A stretch of DNA of 64,000 bases from Bos javanicus (GCF_032452875.1 NC_083878.1:58199378-58263377), one strand, 5' to 3'; counted from the stretch's first letter, positions 10,261 through 21,829 are shown. The notes: generated by a model from the sequence alone, not told the origin. A program made the numbers and translations.

Positions 10261-11245
10261 TTCTGTTAGGTCCGTACCATTTCTGTCCTTTATTGTGCCC
10301 ATCCTTGCATGAAATGTTCCCCTGGTATCTAATTTTCTTGAAAAGATCTCCAGTCTTTCCCATTTTATTATTTTCCTCTATTTCTTTGCATTGTTCACTT
10401 AGGAAGGCTTTTTAAATCTCTCCTTGCCTTTGTTTGGAACTCTGCATTCAGATAGGTATATATTTCCTTTTTCCTTTGCCTTTCACTTCTCTTCTTTATT
10501 CAGCTATTTGAAAGGCCTCCTCAGACAGCTATCTTGCCTTTTTGCATTTCTTTTTCTTGGGTATGATCTTGATCACTGTCTCCTATACAATGTTATGAAC
10601 CTCCATCCATAGCTCTTCAGGCCCTCTGTCTATCAGATCTAATCACTTGAATCTATTGTCACTTACACTGCATCTTTGTAAGTGATTTAATTTAGGTCAT
10701 ACCTGAATGGTGTAGTGGTTTTCTCTACTATCTTTAACTTAAATTTGAATTTTGCATCAAGGAGCTTATGATCTGAGCCACCGTCAGCTCCCGATATTGT
10801 ATTTGCTGACTGTATAAGCTTCTCCATTTTCGGCTTCACAGAGTGTAATCACTCTGATTTTTGTATTGACCATCTAGTGATCCCCACGTGTAGAGTCATC
10901 TCTTGTGTGGTCGGAAGAGCATTTTTCCTCTGATCAGTGCATTCTCTTGGCAAAATTGAGTTAGCCTTTTCCCTGCTTCATTTTGTACTGCAAGGCCAAA
11001 CTTGCCTGTTACTCCAATACTCTTGCCTTCCTACATTTGCATTCCAGTCCCTTATAATGTAAAGTTTTTTGTTTGTTTCTTGGTGTTTTTAGAAGGTCAT
11101 GTAAGTCTTCATAGAAGCTTCAGCTTCAGCTTCTTCAGCATTAGTAGTTGGGCCATAGACTTGTATTACTGTGAAATTGAATGGTTTGCCTTGGAAAAGA
11201 ACAGAGGCCATTCTGTTGTTTTTGAAATTGCAACCATGTATGGCA

Positions 11246-12428
11246 TGGTTTTAGAAAAGGAAGAGGAACCAGAGATCAAGTTGCCAACATCTGCTGGATC
11301 ACCGAAAAAGCAAGAGAGTTCCAGAAAAACATCCATTTCTGCTTTATTGACTATGCCAAAGCCTTTGACTGTGTGGATCACAACAAACTGTGAAAAATTC
11401 TGAAGCAGATGGGAATACCAGACCACCTGACCTGTCTCTTGAGAAACCTGTATGCAGATCAGGAAGCAACAGTTAGAACTGGACATGGAACAGCAGACTG
11501 GTTCCAAATAGGAAAAGGAGTATGTCAAGGCTATACATTGTCACCCTGCTTACTTAACTTATATGCAGAGTACATCATGAGAAACACTGGGCTGGAGGAA
11601 GCACAAGCTGGAATCAAGATTGCTGGGAGAAATATCAATAACCTCAGATATGCAGAGGACACCACCCTTATGGCAGAAAGTGAAGAAGAACTAAAGAGCT
11701 TCTTGATGAAAATGAAAGGGGAAAGTGAAAAAGTTGGCTTAAAGCTCAAAATTCAGAAAACTAAGATCATGGCATCTAGTCCCACCACTTCATGGCAAAT
11801 AGATGGGGAAACAGTAGAAACAGTGACTGACTTTAATTTTGAGGGCTCCAAAATCACTGCAGATTGTGATTGCAGCCATGTAATTAAAATACACTTACTC
11901 CTTGGAAGGAAAGGAGTAATGACTGACCTAGACAGCATATTAAAAAGCAGAGACATTACTTTGTCAACAAAGGTCCATCTAGTCAAGGCTATGGTTTTTC
12001 CAGTCATGTGTGGATATGAGAGTTTGACTATAAAGAAAGCTGAGCATCGAAGAATTGATATTTTTGAACTGTAGTGTTGGAGAAGACTCTTGAGAGTCCT
12101 TTGGACTGCAAGGAGATCCAACCAGTCCTTCCTAAAGGAAATCAGTGATGAGTGTTTATTTGAAGAATGGATGATGAAGCTTAAACTCCAATACTTTGGC
12201 CACCTGATGCAAAGAGTTGAATCATTTGAAAAGACTCTGATGTTGGGAAAGATTGAGGGTAAGAGGAGAAGCAGATGACAGAGCATGAGATGGTTGGATG
12301 GCATCACAGACTCAATAGACATGAGTTTGGGTAGTCTCCGGGAGTTGGTGATGGAAAGAGAGGTCTGGCATGCTGCGCTTCATGAGGTCACAAAGAGTCA
12401 GACATGATTGAGCAACTGAACTGAACTG
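11246..12428 (+). mobile_element. Sense BovB inserted into the antisense BovB
   Basis: 5'-truncated BovB starting at 'ggttttagaaaagg' in the RT domain and ending with the GAACTGA tail. The 6-base sequence atggca at 11240-11245 recurs at 12429-12434, directly after the tail. The antisense host resumes from there ('actccatttcttctaagg' at about 12461), so this is a nested insertion in the opposite direction and not a rearranged pair. Confidence 0.85.
11409..12074 (+). pseudogene. BovB reverse transcriptase fragment, longest BovB frame here
   Basis: A 221-codon open frame covering RT palm and thumb and the linker after it. Recognisable blocks are 'GIPDHLTCLLRNLYA', 'GVCQGYTLSPCLLNLY', and at 11649-11660 Tyr-Ala-Glu-Asp where RTE-type RTs have Tyr-Ala-Asp-Asp. 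The first metal-binding Asp of the motif is thus Glu (GAG). It then runs through 'SWQIDGETVETVTDF' and 'TKVHLVKAMVFPV' and stops at 12072-12074, just before the C-terminal part that continues at 12090-12278 in another frame. It lacks the endonuclease and cannot be autonomous. Confidence 0.85.
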
Positions 12429-12565
12429 ATGGCACTTTGGACTCTGTTGTCTATAACAGATACTCCATTTCTTCTAAGGTAGTCTTGCCCACAGAAGTAG
12501 ATACAATGGCCTTCTGAATTAAATTCACACTTTCTAGCCCATTTTAGTTTACTGATTCTAATGCA

Positions 12566-12855
12566 ACATTATTTTTCACATATAATATTTCAATACAGAG
12601 TTGAAATTCAAGCCCAAGTCTTACAATTTTTTTTGTTGTTCTTCCTATCAAAACATACATGTTTATAAGAGAGAGATTCTACAGAATAGTATATGAATAC
12701 AATCCTGCAAGAAAAAGCATATGAGAAAACTTACAGATATTTTTTGCTAAATTACAAAATTGCATTTTACTTTATTAGACTTACCTGTTTGGGTGGGAAT
12801 CCATCAGAAACATGATGAATGCACAACTTAGCATATTAAAGTGACAAATGACAAA
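12566..12855. other. Unassigned AT-rich spacer
   Basis: About 290 bases between the BovB nest and the L1. I see no repeat family or gene in it. Confidence 0.5.
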
Positions 12856-12892
12856 AACGGTATATAAATTCGAACCCAAAACAATAAAGTAA

Positions 12893-15800
12893 ATGGCAAC
12901 AGGATCATACTTATCAGTAATTACCTTAAACGTAAATGGGTTGAATGCCCCAACCAAAAGACAAAGACTGGCTGAATGGATACAAAAATAAGACCCCTAC
13001 ATATGTTGTCTACAGGAGACCCACCTCAAAACAGGGGACACATACAGACTGAAAGTGAAGGGCTGGAAAAAGATTTTCCATGCAAATAGGGACCAAAAGA
13101 AAGCAGGAGTAGCAATACTCATATCAGATAAAATAGACTTTAAAACAAAGGCTGTGAAAAGAGACAAAGAAGGTCACTACATAATGATCAAAGGATCAAT
13201 CCAAGAAGAAGATATAACAATTATAAATATATATGCACCCAACACAGGAGCACGGCAGTATGTAAGACAAATGCTAACAAGTATGAAAGGAGAAATTAAC
13301 AATAACACAGTAATAGTGGGAGACTTCAATACCCCACTCACACCTATGGATAGATCAACTAAACAGAAAATTAACAAGGAAACACAAACTTTAAACGATA
13401 CAATAGACCAGTTAGACCTAATTGATATCTATAGGACATTTCATCCCAAAACAATGAATTTCACCTTTTTCTCAAGCGCACATGGAACCTTCTCCAGGAT
13501 AGATCACATCCTGGGCCATAAAGCTACCCTTGGTAAATTCAAAAAAATAGAAATCATTCCAAGCATCTTTTCTGACCACAATGCAGTAAAATTAGATCTC
13601 AATTACAGGAGAAAAACTATTAAAAATTCCAACATACGGAGGCTGAACAACACGCTGCTGAATAACCAACAAATCACAGAAGAAATCAAAAAAGAAATCA
13701 AAATTTGCATAGAAACGAATGAAAATGAAAACACAACAACCCAAAACCTGTGGGACACAGTAAAAGCAGTCCTAAGGGGAAAGCTCATAGCAATACAGGC
13801 ACACCTCAAGAAACAAGAAAAAAGTCAAATAAATAACCTAACTCTACACCTAAAGCGACTAGAAAAGGAAGAAATGAAGAACCCCAGGGTTAGTAGAAGG
13901 AAAGAAATCTTAAAAATTAGAGCAGAAATAAATGCAAAAGAAACAAAAGAGACCATAGCAAAAATCAACAAAACCAAAAGCTGGTTCTTTGAAAGGATAA
14001 ATAAAATTGACAAACCATTAGCCAGACTCATCAAAAAAAAAAGGGGGAGAAAAATCAAATCAATAAAATTAGAAACAAAAATGGAGAGATCACAACAGAC
14101 AACACAGAAATACAAAGGATCATAAGAGACTACTATCAACAATTATATGCCAATAAAATGGACAATGAGGAAGAAATGGACAAATTCTTAGAAAAATACA
14201 ACTTTCCAAAACTCGACCAGGAAGAAATAGAAAATCTTAACAGACCCATCACAAGCACGGAAATTGAAACTGTAATCAAAAATCTTCCAGCAAACAAAAG
14301 CCCAGGTCCAGATGGCTTCACAGCTGAATTCTACCAAAAATTTAGAGAAGAGCTAACACCTATCCTGCTCAAACTCTTCCAGAAAATTGCAGAGGAAGGT
14401 AAACTTCCAAACTCATCCTATGAGGCCACCATCACCCTAATACCAAAACCTGACAAAGATCCCACAAAAAAAGAAAACTACAGGCCAATATCACTGATGA
14501 ACATAGATGCAAAAATCCTTAACAAAATTCTAGCAATCAGAATCCAACAACACATTAAAAAGATCATACACCATGATCAAGTGGGCTTTATCCCAGGGAT
14601 GCAAGGATTCTTCAATATCTGCAAATCAATCAATGTTATACACCACATTAACAAATTGAAAAATAAAAACCATATGATTATCTCAATAGATGCAGAGAAA
14701 GCCTTTGACAAAATTCAACACCCATTTATGATAAAAACTCTCTAGAAAGCAGGAATAGAAGGAACATACCTCAACATAATAAAAGCTATATATGACAAAG
14801 CCACAGCAAACATTATCCTCAGTGGTGAAAAATTGAAAGCATTTCCTCTAAAGTCAGGAACAAGAGAAGGGTGCCCACTTTCACCATTACTATTCAACAT
14901 AGTTTTGGAAGTTTTGGCCACAGCAATCAGAGCAGAAAAAGAAATAAAAGGAATCCAAATCTGAAAAGAAGCAGATGACATGATCCTCTCCATAGAAAAC
15001 CCTAAAGACTCCACCAGAAAATTACTAGAACTAATCAATGACTATAGTAAAGTTGCAGGATATAAAACCAACACACAGAAATCCTTTGCATTCCTATACA
15101 CTAATAATGAGAAAACAGAAAGAGAAATAAAGGAAACAATTCCATTCACCATTGCAACGGAAAGAATAAAATACTTAGGAATATATCTACCTAAAGAAAC
15201 TAAAGACCTATATATAGAAAACTATAAAACACTGGTGAAAGAAATCAAAGAGGACACTAGTAGATGGAGAAATATACCATGTTCATGGATTGGAAGAATC
15301 AATATAGTGAAAATGAGTATACTACCCAAAGCAATTTATAGATTCAATGCAATCCCTATCAAGCTACCAACAGTATTCTTCACAGAGCTAGAACAAATAA
15401 TTTCACAATTTGTATGGAAATACAAAAAACCTCGAATAGCCAAAGCGATCTTGAGAAAGAAGAATGGAACTGGAGGAATCAACCTACCTGACTTCAGGCT
15501 CTACTACAAAGCCACAGTTATCAAGACAGTATGGTACTGGCACAAAGACAGAAATATAGATCAATGGAACAAAATAGAAAGCCCAGAGATAAATCCATGC
15601 ACATATGGACACCTTATCTTTGACAAAGGAGGCAAGAATATACAATGGATTAAAGACAATCTCTTTAACAAGTGGTGCCGGGAAATCTGGTCAACCACTT
15701 GTAAAAGAATGAAACTAGAACACTTTCTAACACCATACACAAAAATAAACTCAAAGTGGATTAAAGATCTCAACGTAAGACCAGAAACTATAAAACTCCT

Positions 15801-16692
15801 AGAGGAGAACATAGGCAAAACACTCTCTGACATACATCACAGCAGGATCCTCTATGACCCACCTCCAAGAATACTGGAAATAAAAGCAAAAATAAACAAA
15901 TGGGACCTAATTAACCTTAAAAGCTTCTGCACATCAAAGGAAACTATTAGCAAGGTGAAAAGACAGCCTTCAGATTGGGAAAAAATAATAGCAAATGAAG
16001 CAACTGACAAACAACTAATCTAAAAAATATACAAGCAACTCCTACAGCTCAACTCCAGAAAAATAAATGACCCAATCAAAAAATGGGCCAAAGAACTAAA
16101 TAGACATTTCTCCAAAGAAGACATACAGGTGGCTAACAAACACATGAAAAGATGCTCAACATCACTCATTATCAGAGAAATGCAAATCAAAACCACTATG
16201 AGGTACCATTTCACACCAGTCAGAATGGCTGCGATCCAAAAGTCTACAAATAATAAATGCTGAAGAGGGTGTGGAGAAAAGGGAACTCTCTTACACTGTT
16301 GGTGGGAATGCAAACTAGTACAGCCACTATGGAGAACAGTGTGGAGATTCCTTAAAAAACTGGAAATAGAACTGCCTTATGATCCAACAATCCCACTGCT
16401 GGGCATACACACTGAGGAAACCAGAAGGGAAAGAGACACGTGTACCCCACTGTTCATTGCAGCACTGTTTATAGTAGCCAGGACATGGAAGCAACCTAGA
16501 TGTCCATCAGCAGATGAATGGATAAGAAAGCTGTGGTACATATACACAATGGAATATTACTCAGCCATTAAAAAGAATACATTTGAATCAGTTCTAATGA
16601 GGTGGATGAAACTGGAGCCTATTATACAGAGTGAAGTAAGCCAGAAGGAAAAACACCAATACAGTATAATAACGCATATATATGGAATTTAG
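12893..16692 (+). pseudogene. L1 ORF2 (endonuclease-RT) pseudogene, nearly full length
   Basis: From the start codon at 12893 the order is an APE-type endonuclease (codons 1 to about 240: 'TLNVNGLNAPTKRQRLAEW', 'YAPNTGA', 'GDFNTPLTP', 'SDHNAVKLDL'), linker, RT ('SPGPDGFTAEFYQ', 'LIPKPDKDPTKKENYRPIS', 'SPLLFNIVLEVLA') and the C-terminal Cys-rich segment ('CWWECKLVQPLW'). Total length is about 1,266 codons, close to the family norm. Damage: stop at 12989-12991, one frameshift near 14080, stops at 14743, 14962, 16021 and 16261, and an in-frame loss of 7 codons just before 14971 that removes the strand leading into FADD and its Phe, leaving Ala-Asp-Asp. It cannot encode an active protein. Confidence 0.92.
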
Positions 16693-16912
16693 AAAGATGG
16701 TAACAATAACCCTTTGTACGAGACAGCAAAAGAGACACTGATGTATAGAACAGTCTTATGGACTCTGTGGGAGAGGGAGAGGGTGGGAAGATTTGGGAGA
16801 ACGGCTTTAAAACATGTAAAATATCATGTATGAAACGAGGTGCCAGTCCAGGTTCGATGCACGATACTGGATGCTTGGGGCTAGAGCACTGGGATGACCC
16901 AGAGGGATGGTA

Positions 16913-16938
16913 TGGGGAGGGAGGAGGGAGGAGGGTTC
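16913..16938 (+). other. G-run block in L1 3' UTR (possible G-quadruplex)
   Basis: Four or more runs of three to four G separated by one to five bases (GGGGAGGGAGGAGGG…) fit the simple quadruplex pattern. The same block recurs in the L1 3' UTR at about 20835-20866. A G-rich polypurine tract is a known trait of mammalian L1 3' UTRs. Confidence 0.6.
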
Positions 16939-17050
16939 AGGATAGGGAACACATGTATACCTGTGGTGGATTCATTTTGATATTTGGCAAAACTAATACA
17001 ATTATGTAAAGTTTAAAAATAAAATAAAATTAAAAAAATAAAAAATAAAT

Positions 17051-18019
17051 AAAATGAGGTTTGAATGATTAAAAAAAAAAAAGAAATCACACCCTCTTTA
17101 GTTTATTCTAACAACACATTTAGTATACAATATAGGAGACTTTTTTTTTCCCTAAAAATATAAACCTTAAAAGAAAAGCCTGCAATTTTCTCATATCTCA
17201 TTGCCTGACACAGGAACAAAAACAAATGTAGACTCATAGTCATTGTTCTACCTGTAAAGAAAACAAAAAGTAATTCTCTTTGTGAGAAAGTAGAGGGACA
17301 AATTTGGAAGTAAATAAAGTATTTATTTTCTTATTTTTTTAAAGAAACATGCTTTATTTAAGATATAAGACAGTTTACATTTATCAGAGAAAATTTGAAA
17401 ATTAAAAATGGCTAGAAAAATTAAAATCACCTCTACTGTTATTTCTGTTATGATATATGAGTTTGTAAGATCTTTCCTTCCATAGAAACACTCCAAAAAT
17501 CTTCATAAAAGATTTCCCAGAGGTCACTGTTTTCAAAGATGCACAGATGAATAGGACTCCTTGTCTTTCTTGGATGAACATAGAGTGGTACATGTATCTT
17601 CCACTTTTTGAAAGTTGGCATTATGCTACTTCTCTTTCACGAAAGACCCACATAGGCACCTGTTTTTGATAACCAAAAGAAATTCTAGGATAATCTTTCC
17701 TTTTAGAAGATCAAAAGTGCATCCTTACAAAGGCAGTATGCACCCTGAGCAGGTAGAGTGCCTCTAGCCACAAGCTCCTTTCCCTGAAACTATGCTTGAC
17801 ATCTCAGTAACAAACTGCCACAACTTCAAACTGTTTGTGAGCATCTGTGCTTACTCAGTTTATTCTGTACATCCATTAGCAAGATGTGTCTTAAAGTAAT
17901 TGCCTCTTTTTCATATATCATTTTGACTTATGAAAGGTTTCATAGGTATACTTTTGGTGCAAGAAACTTGTAGTAGTATCCTGGGGCAAATACATGGTGT
18001 CAATGCAAACAGGCAGATG
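17051..18019. other. Unassigned AT-rich sequence
   Basis: No gene or known repeat was recognised. Short A and T runs are present (17071-17085, 17141-17150). The longest open frame here is 63 codons on the minus strand and has no recognisable domain. Confidence 0.5.
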
Positions 18020-18103
18020 TTCAGTTCAGTTCAGTTCAGTCGCTCAGTCGTGTCCGACTCTTTGTGACCCCATGGACTGCAGCATGCCAGGCCTCCCTGT
18101 CCA
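18020..18103 (-). mobile_element. BovB 3'-end fragment, antisense
   Basis: Begins with a 'ttcagttcagttcagttcag' tail and runs through 'cgtgtccgactctttgtgac' to 'ggcctccctgtcca'. It is an extreme 5' truncation of about 84 bases. Confidence 0.85.
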
Positions 18104-18257
18104 GAGTTTACTCCAGAAGACGTTGTGGTCTGTTAAATTATCTATGTGGAGGATTACCTGGCTGAGCTATTAGCAAAAGTGGTGGGGTTGGCAAGTGAAA
18201 CTTAATAGATTCTGGAAGACTCCTAAATTCAACAATAATTCACCCAGTCTGACAATT

Positions 18258-19349
18258 TTTTTTTTTAGTTCCTTTGACTGTGTGGATAACAATAAACTGT
18301 GGAAAATTTCTTAAAGAGATGGGAATACCAAACCACCTGACCTGCCTCTTGAGAAACCTGTATGCAGGTCAGGAAGCAACAGTTAGAACTGGACATGGAA
18401 CAACAGACTGGTTCCAAATAGGAAAAGGAGTACGTCAAGGCTGCATATTGTCACCCTGCTTATTTAACTTATATGCAGAGTATATCATGAGAAATGCTGG
18501 GCTGGAAGAAACAAGCTGGAATCAAGATTGCCGGGAGAAATATCAATAACCTCAGATATGCAGATGACATCACCATTATGGCAAAAAGTGAAGAGGAACT
18601 AAAAAGCCTCTTGATAAAAGTGAAAGAGGAGAGTGAAAAAGTTGGTTAAAGCTCAACATTCAGAAAACTAAGATCATGGCATCTGGTCCCATCCCTTTGT
18701 GGGAAATAGATGGGGAAATAGTGGAAACAGTTACAGACTTTATTTTTAGGGGGGTCCAAAATCACTGCAAATGGTGATTGCAGCCATGAAATTAAAAGAT
18801 GCTTACTCCTTGGAAGGAAAGTTATGACCAACCTAGATAGCATATTGAAAAGCATATACATTACTTTGCCAAAAAAGGTCCATCTAGTCAAGGTTATCGT
18901 TTTTCCTGTGGTCATGTATGGATGTGGGAGTTGGACTGTGAAGAAAGCTGGGTCCCGGAGAATTTATATTTTTGAACTGTAGTGTTGGAGAAGACTCTTG
19001 AGAGTCCCATGGACTGCAAGGGGATCCAACCAGTCCATTCTAAAGGAGATCAGTCCTGGGTGTTCTTTGGAAGGAATGATGCTAAAGCTGAAACTCCAGT
19101 ACTTTGGCCACCTCATGCGAAGAGTTGACTCATTGGAGAAGACTCTGATGCTGGGAGGGATTGGGGGCAGGAGGAGAAGGGGACGACAGAGGACGACATG
19201 GCTGGATGGCATCACTGACTCGATGGACGTGAGTCTGAGTGAACTCCAGGAATTGGTGATGGACAGGGAGGCCTGGCATGCTGCGATTCATGGGGTCGCA
19301 AAGAGTCAGACACGACTGAGCGACTGAACTGAACTGAACTGAACTGAAT
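18258..19349 (+). mobile_element. BovB, sense, RT domain to 3' end
   Basis: 5'-truncated within RT ('tttgactgtgtggataac') and complete at the 3' end with four GAACT units at about 19328-19347. RT blocks seen are 'KGVRQGCILSPCLFNLYAE' and, in another frame, Tyr-Ala-Asp-Asp ('tatgcagatgac' near 18556). The C-terminal frame at 18998-19327 is open for 109 codons through 'VAKSQTRLSD', the natural end of the BovB ORF. Frameshifts near 18515 and 18648 break the rest. Confidence 0.92.
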
Positions 19350-19742
19350 AAACTCATCATTTATAAAACATGAAGTAAGCCTAAAAACACTTTCAATTGA
19401 AAACACAATTGTAAACCCAACCCCCTATTTCTACTCTAAGTCTCAACTTTCAGTTAACCTCTCTATACTGTTCAATTGTTTCTCCATGCAGTTACTTTCT
19501 CTTTATTTTTTCCAAACAATGTTTCTATTGTTATTTTATTGCAAATGCTCAAATTGATCTTTTGTATACATGTTACAATTTTTTCCAAATTAAATTCACT
19601 AAACATCTAGTGTTTCAGTCTTCCCTGTCACTCACCTACCCAAGGAGATGGCCTCACATGCTCAGTCCTCAAGTATCAGCTTAAACTTGGCACTGTCCTG
19701 TCTTCATTCAGCGCCCAGTTATAAAGTGGGTATTCTTTTAGC
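19350..19742. other. Unassigned spacer
   Basis: About 390 bases with no recognised gene or repeat. Confidence 0.45.
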
Positions 19743-19754
19743 CTCTTTCTAGAG
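19743..19754 (+). repeat. Target-site duplication of BovB fragment, left copy
   Basis: The 12-base sequence ctctttctagag is repeated at 20080-20091, on both sides of the BovB fragment. Confidence 0.85.
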
Positions 19755-20079
19755 TTCAGTTCAGTAGCTCAGTTGTGTCTGACTCTTTTCGACCCCATGA
19801 ATCGCAGCATGCCAGGCCTCCCTGTCCATCACCAACTACCGGAGTTCACTCAGACTCACATCCATTGAGTCGGTGATGCCATCCAGCCATCTCATCCTCT
19901 GTTGTCCCCTTCTCCTCCTGCCCCCAGTTCCTCTCATGTTTTTTCCAATGAGTCAACTCTTCGCATGAGGTGGCCAAAGTATTGGAATTTCAGCTTCAGG
20001 CATCATTCCTGCCAAAGAACACCCAGGACTGATCTCCTTTACAATGGACTGGTTGGATCGCCTTGCAGTCCAAGGGACT
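19755..20079 (-). mobile_element. BovB 3' fragment, antisense, with target duplications
   Basis: About 325 bases of the BovB 3' end in antisense, from the 'ttcagttcagtagctcag' tail to 'ccttgcagtccaagg'. The exact 12-bp flanking duplications show that this is a complete, 5'-truncated insertion event. Confidence 0.92.
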
Positions 20080-20091
20080 CTCTTTCTAGAG

Positions 20092-20330
20092 TATAAACCT
20101 CTATTTAGGGTGTAAATTTTCCCACTTGCTTTGCAGAAGCCGGGTCCAAAAGAATGTATTGCCACAGTCAATATGTAGGTTTTTAAATTAAATCTCCAGC
20201 TAAGAATAGGTAGCTTCCTTCTGAAGTGGCTTATGCTCCTTCCATCCGGAGTATCTTGCATTCAGTTTACCACAGAATGGATCGATGTGCCTTGTGAATG
20301 TAAGAAATGGCATTTTCCTGGATGGCTTTC
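20092..20330. other. Unassigned spacer
   Basis: About 240 bases between the BovB fragment and the L1. Nothing was recognised. Confidence 0.45.
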
Positions 20331-20344
20331 AATACTCCCATTAA
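20331..20344 (+). repeat. Target-site duplication of the inverted L1, left copy
   Basis: The 14-base sequence aatactcccattaa recurs exactly at 20961-20974. Confidence 0.92.
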
Positions 20345-20723
20345 ATGTATTCTTTTTAATGGCTGAGTAATACTCCATTGTGTATATGTACCACAGCTTT
20401 CTTATCCATTCATCTGCTGATGGACATCTAGGTTGCTTCCATGTCCTGGCTATTGTAAACAGTGCTGCAATGAACATTGGGGTACACATGTCTCTTTCCC
20501 TTCTGGTTTCCTCAGTGTGTATGCCCAGCAGTGGGATTGCTGGATCATAAGGCAGTTCTATTTCCAGTTTTTTAAGGAATCTCCACACTGTTCTCCATAG
20601 TGGCTGTACTAATTTGCATTCCCACCAACAGTGTAAGACAGTTCCCTTTTCTCCACACCCTCTCCAGCATTTATTGCTTGTAGACTTTTGGATCGCAGCC
20701 ATTCTGACTGGCGTGAAATGGTA
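20345..20723 (-). mobile_element. L1, inverted 5' segment (ORF2 C-terminus)
   Basis: On the minus strand this encodes the L1 ORF2 C-terminus: 'GCGEKGTVLHCWWECK', 'LLGIHTEETRRERDMCTP' and 'YTMEYYSAIKKNTF'. It has no internal stop over the L1 part. It joins directly, at about 20723/20724, to the sense 3' UTR of the same L1 type, which is the hallmark of twin priming. Compared with the copy at 12.9-17 kb, about 200 bases of the end of ORF2 and the start of the UTR are missing at the inversion. Confidence 0.92.
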
Positions 20724-20960
20724 TGGGAGAATAGCATTGAAACATGTATAATATCATATATGAAATGAGTCGCCAGTCCAGGTTCGATTCATGGTACTGG
20801 ATGCTTGGGGCTGGTGCACTGGGACAACCCAGAGGGAGGGTAGGGGAGGGAGGAGGGAGGAGGGTTCAGGATGGGGAACACAGGTATACCTGTGGCAGAT
20901 TCATCTCAATATTTGGCAAAACTAATACAATATTGTAAAGTTTAAAAATAAAATAAAAAA
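20724..20960 (+). mobile_element. L1, sense 3' UTR and A-rich tail
   Basis: Sense L1 3' UTR including the G-run block and the end 'ttggcaaaactaatacaat', with an AAAAT-type tail to 20960. The right target duplication follows at 20961-20974. Together with 20345-20723 it forms one insertion of about 616 bases. Confidence 0.92.
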
Positions 20961-20974
20961 AATACTCCCATTAA

Positions 20975-21818
20975 GAAGATCTTGAGAGTCCAACTCCTTT
21001 GCACTTTGATTTTGGGCAATTCTTTCTTCCCAATCCCAGCTTTCTGTGGTACTTGGTTCTTCCACATAAGAAAACTTTAAGGATTCTGTGGAGCACTTTT
21101 GCTTTTAGCTCATTGTTTTTCACACCACAGGCACCCAGTAATTGCTTCCTGAAGCAGTTAGCACTTCTCTAATTTCCCTTTTGTCTTCAAGTGTTGTTGA
21201 AATACCAGACATACTGTTGCTTTTTCTCAATTTTCTTTGTCCCTTGGAATATAAAATCTTTTGTTATTGGTTTAAGAAAATATATGTATAGTCAAGCTTC
21301 AATCATTCATTTAATTCTTTTCTAATTAAAATTTAGAGAAAATATTATATATGCCTAAGCTGTTGATTTTTTTTTTTTTTGTCCTGTTTAATCCTGAAAT
21401 CTGTGTTTTAATTCTCTAGATAGCTAGGCTAATTAGTTTAGAAATATCAAATGTTACTTTCAGCTCTTAGGCCTAGACCCAAGCCAGACACATGTAATAT
21501 TCCATTCTTTCTAGTCCTCAGAATCATCTTATCTTCACTTAACCCTGTATATTGTGGGAGGAGCATATGCCAATAAGGAAGGCAAATATAGCTCTCTTTT
21601 GCCAATTCAAGTTTGGAAAGAGAGAACAAGAAATGTTGTAAGAAGTTCAAAGAAGTAAAGAGTTGTTCAGAAGGAAAAGATCTTTGTACTCTGTGCTTTA
21701 ACCCTAAAAGATGATACTGAATTTTTCTCAATATTATTTTTAATAAGTGTGTGACTTTAAAAACCCTTGGTTTGTATATAAAATTATAAATTCCACTTAA
21801 GCCTGATAATATGAAAAT
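20975..21818. other. Unassigned AT-rich spacer
   Basis: About 840 bases. A T run lies at 21368-21380. A 94-codon minus-strand frame (21447-21731) shows no domain that I recognise and is probably chance. Confidence 0.5.
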
Positions 21819-21829
21819 ATTTTCATTTG

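Larger units (their letters stand above)
8253..12565 (-). mobile_element. Large antisense BovB, host of two later insertions
   Basis: Reading on the minus strand, this is BovB from the endonuclease domain (5' part at 12435-12565 and 9972-11245) through RT to the 3' end at 8253. A Bov-A2 SINE splits it at 9687-9960 and a sense BovB at about 11246-12428. Removing both makes the endonuclease region continuous. The RT core still encodes Tyr-Ala-Asp-Asp (the plus strand reads 'gtcatctgcatat' near 9018), but stops and frame changes are frequent, for example in the 3' ORF at 8307-8603. The 5' UTR and the first part of the endonuclease are missing. An AT-rich expansion sits at about 10090-10255. Confidence 0.9.
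12856..17050 (+). mobile_element. Ruminant L1, 5'-truncated just upstream of ORF2
   Basis: A roughly 4.2-kb L1 with ORF2 (12893-16692), the 3' UTR (16693-about 17010) and an A-rich tail of AAAT/AAAAT units to about 17050. ORF1 and the 5' UTR are missing, so the reverse transcript stopped in the inter-ORF region. The 3' UTR contains the G-run block typical of bovine L1 (about 16913-16938). No clear target-site duplication was found. Confidence 0.9.

Noticed and set aside
11002..11403. 133-codon frame crossing the BovB junction as a fusion gene
   Set aside because: It joins antisense BovB (non-coding strand) to sense RT across the insertion border; it is an accident of the nest.
13055..16692. 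Long open frames that could be read as protein-coding genes
   Set aside because: They are pieces of L1 ORF2, recognisable by endonuclease and RT motifs, and need one frameshift and several stop read-throughs.
18020..19349. Single inverted BovB (twin priming) at 18.0-19.35 kb
   Set aside because: Both the antisense scrap and the sense copy include the 3' terminus and tail, so they are separate insertions.
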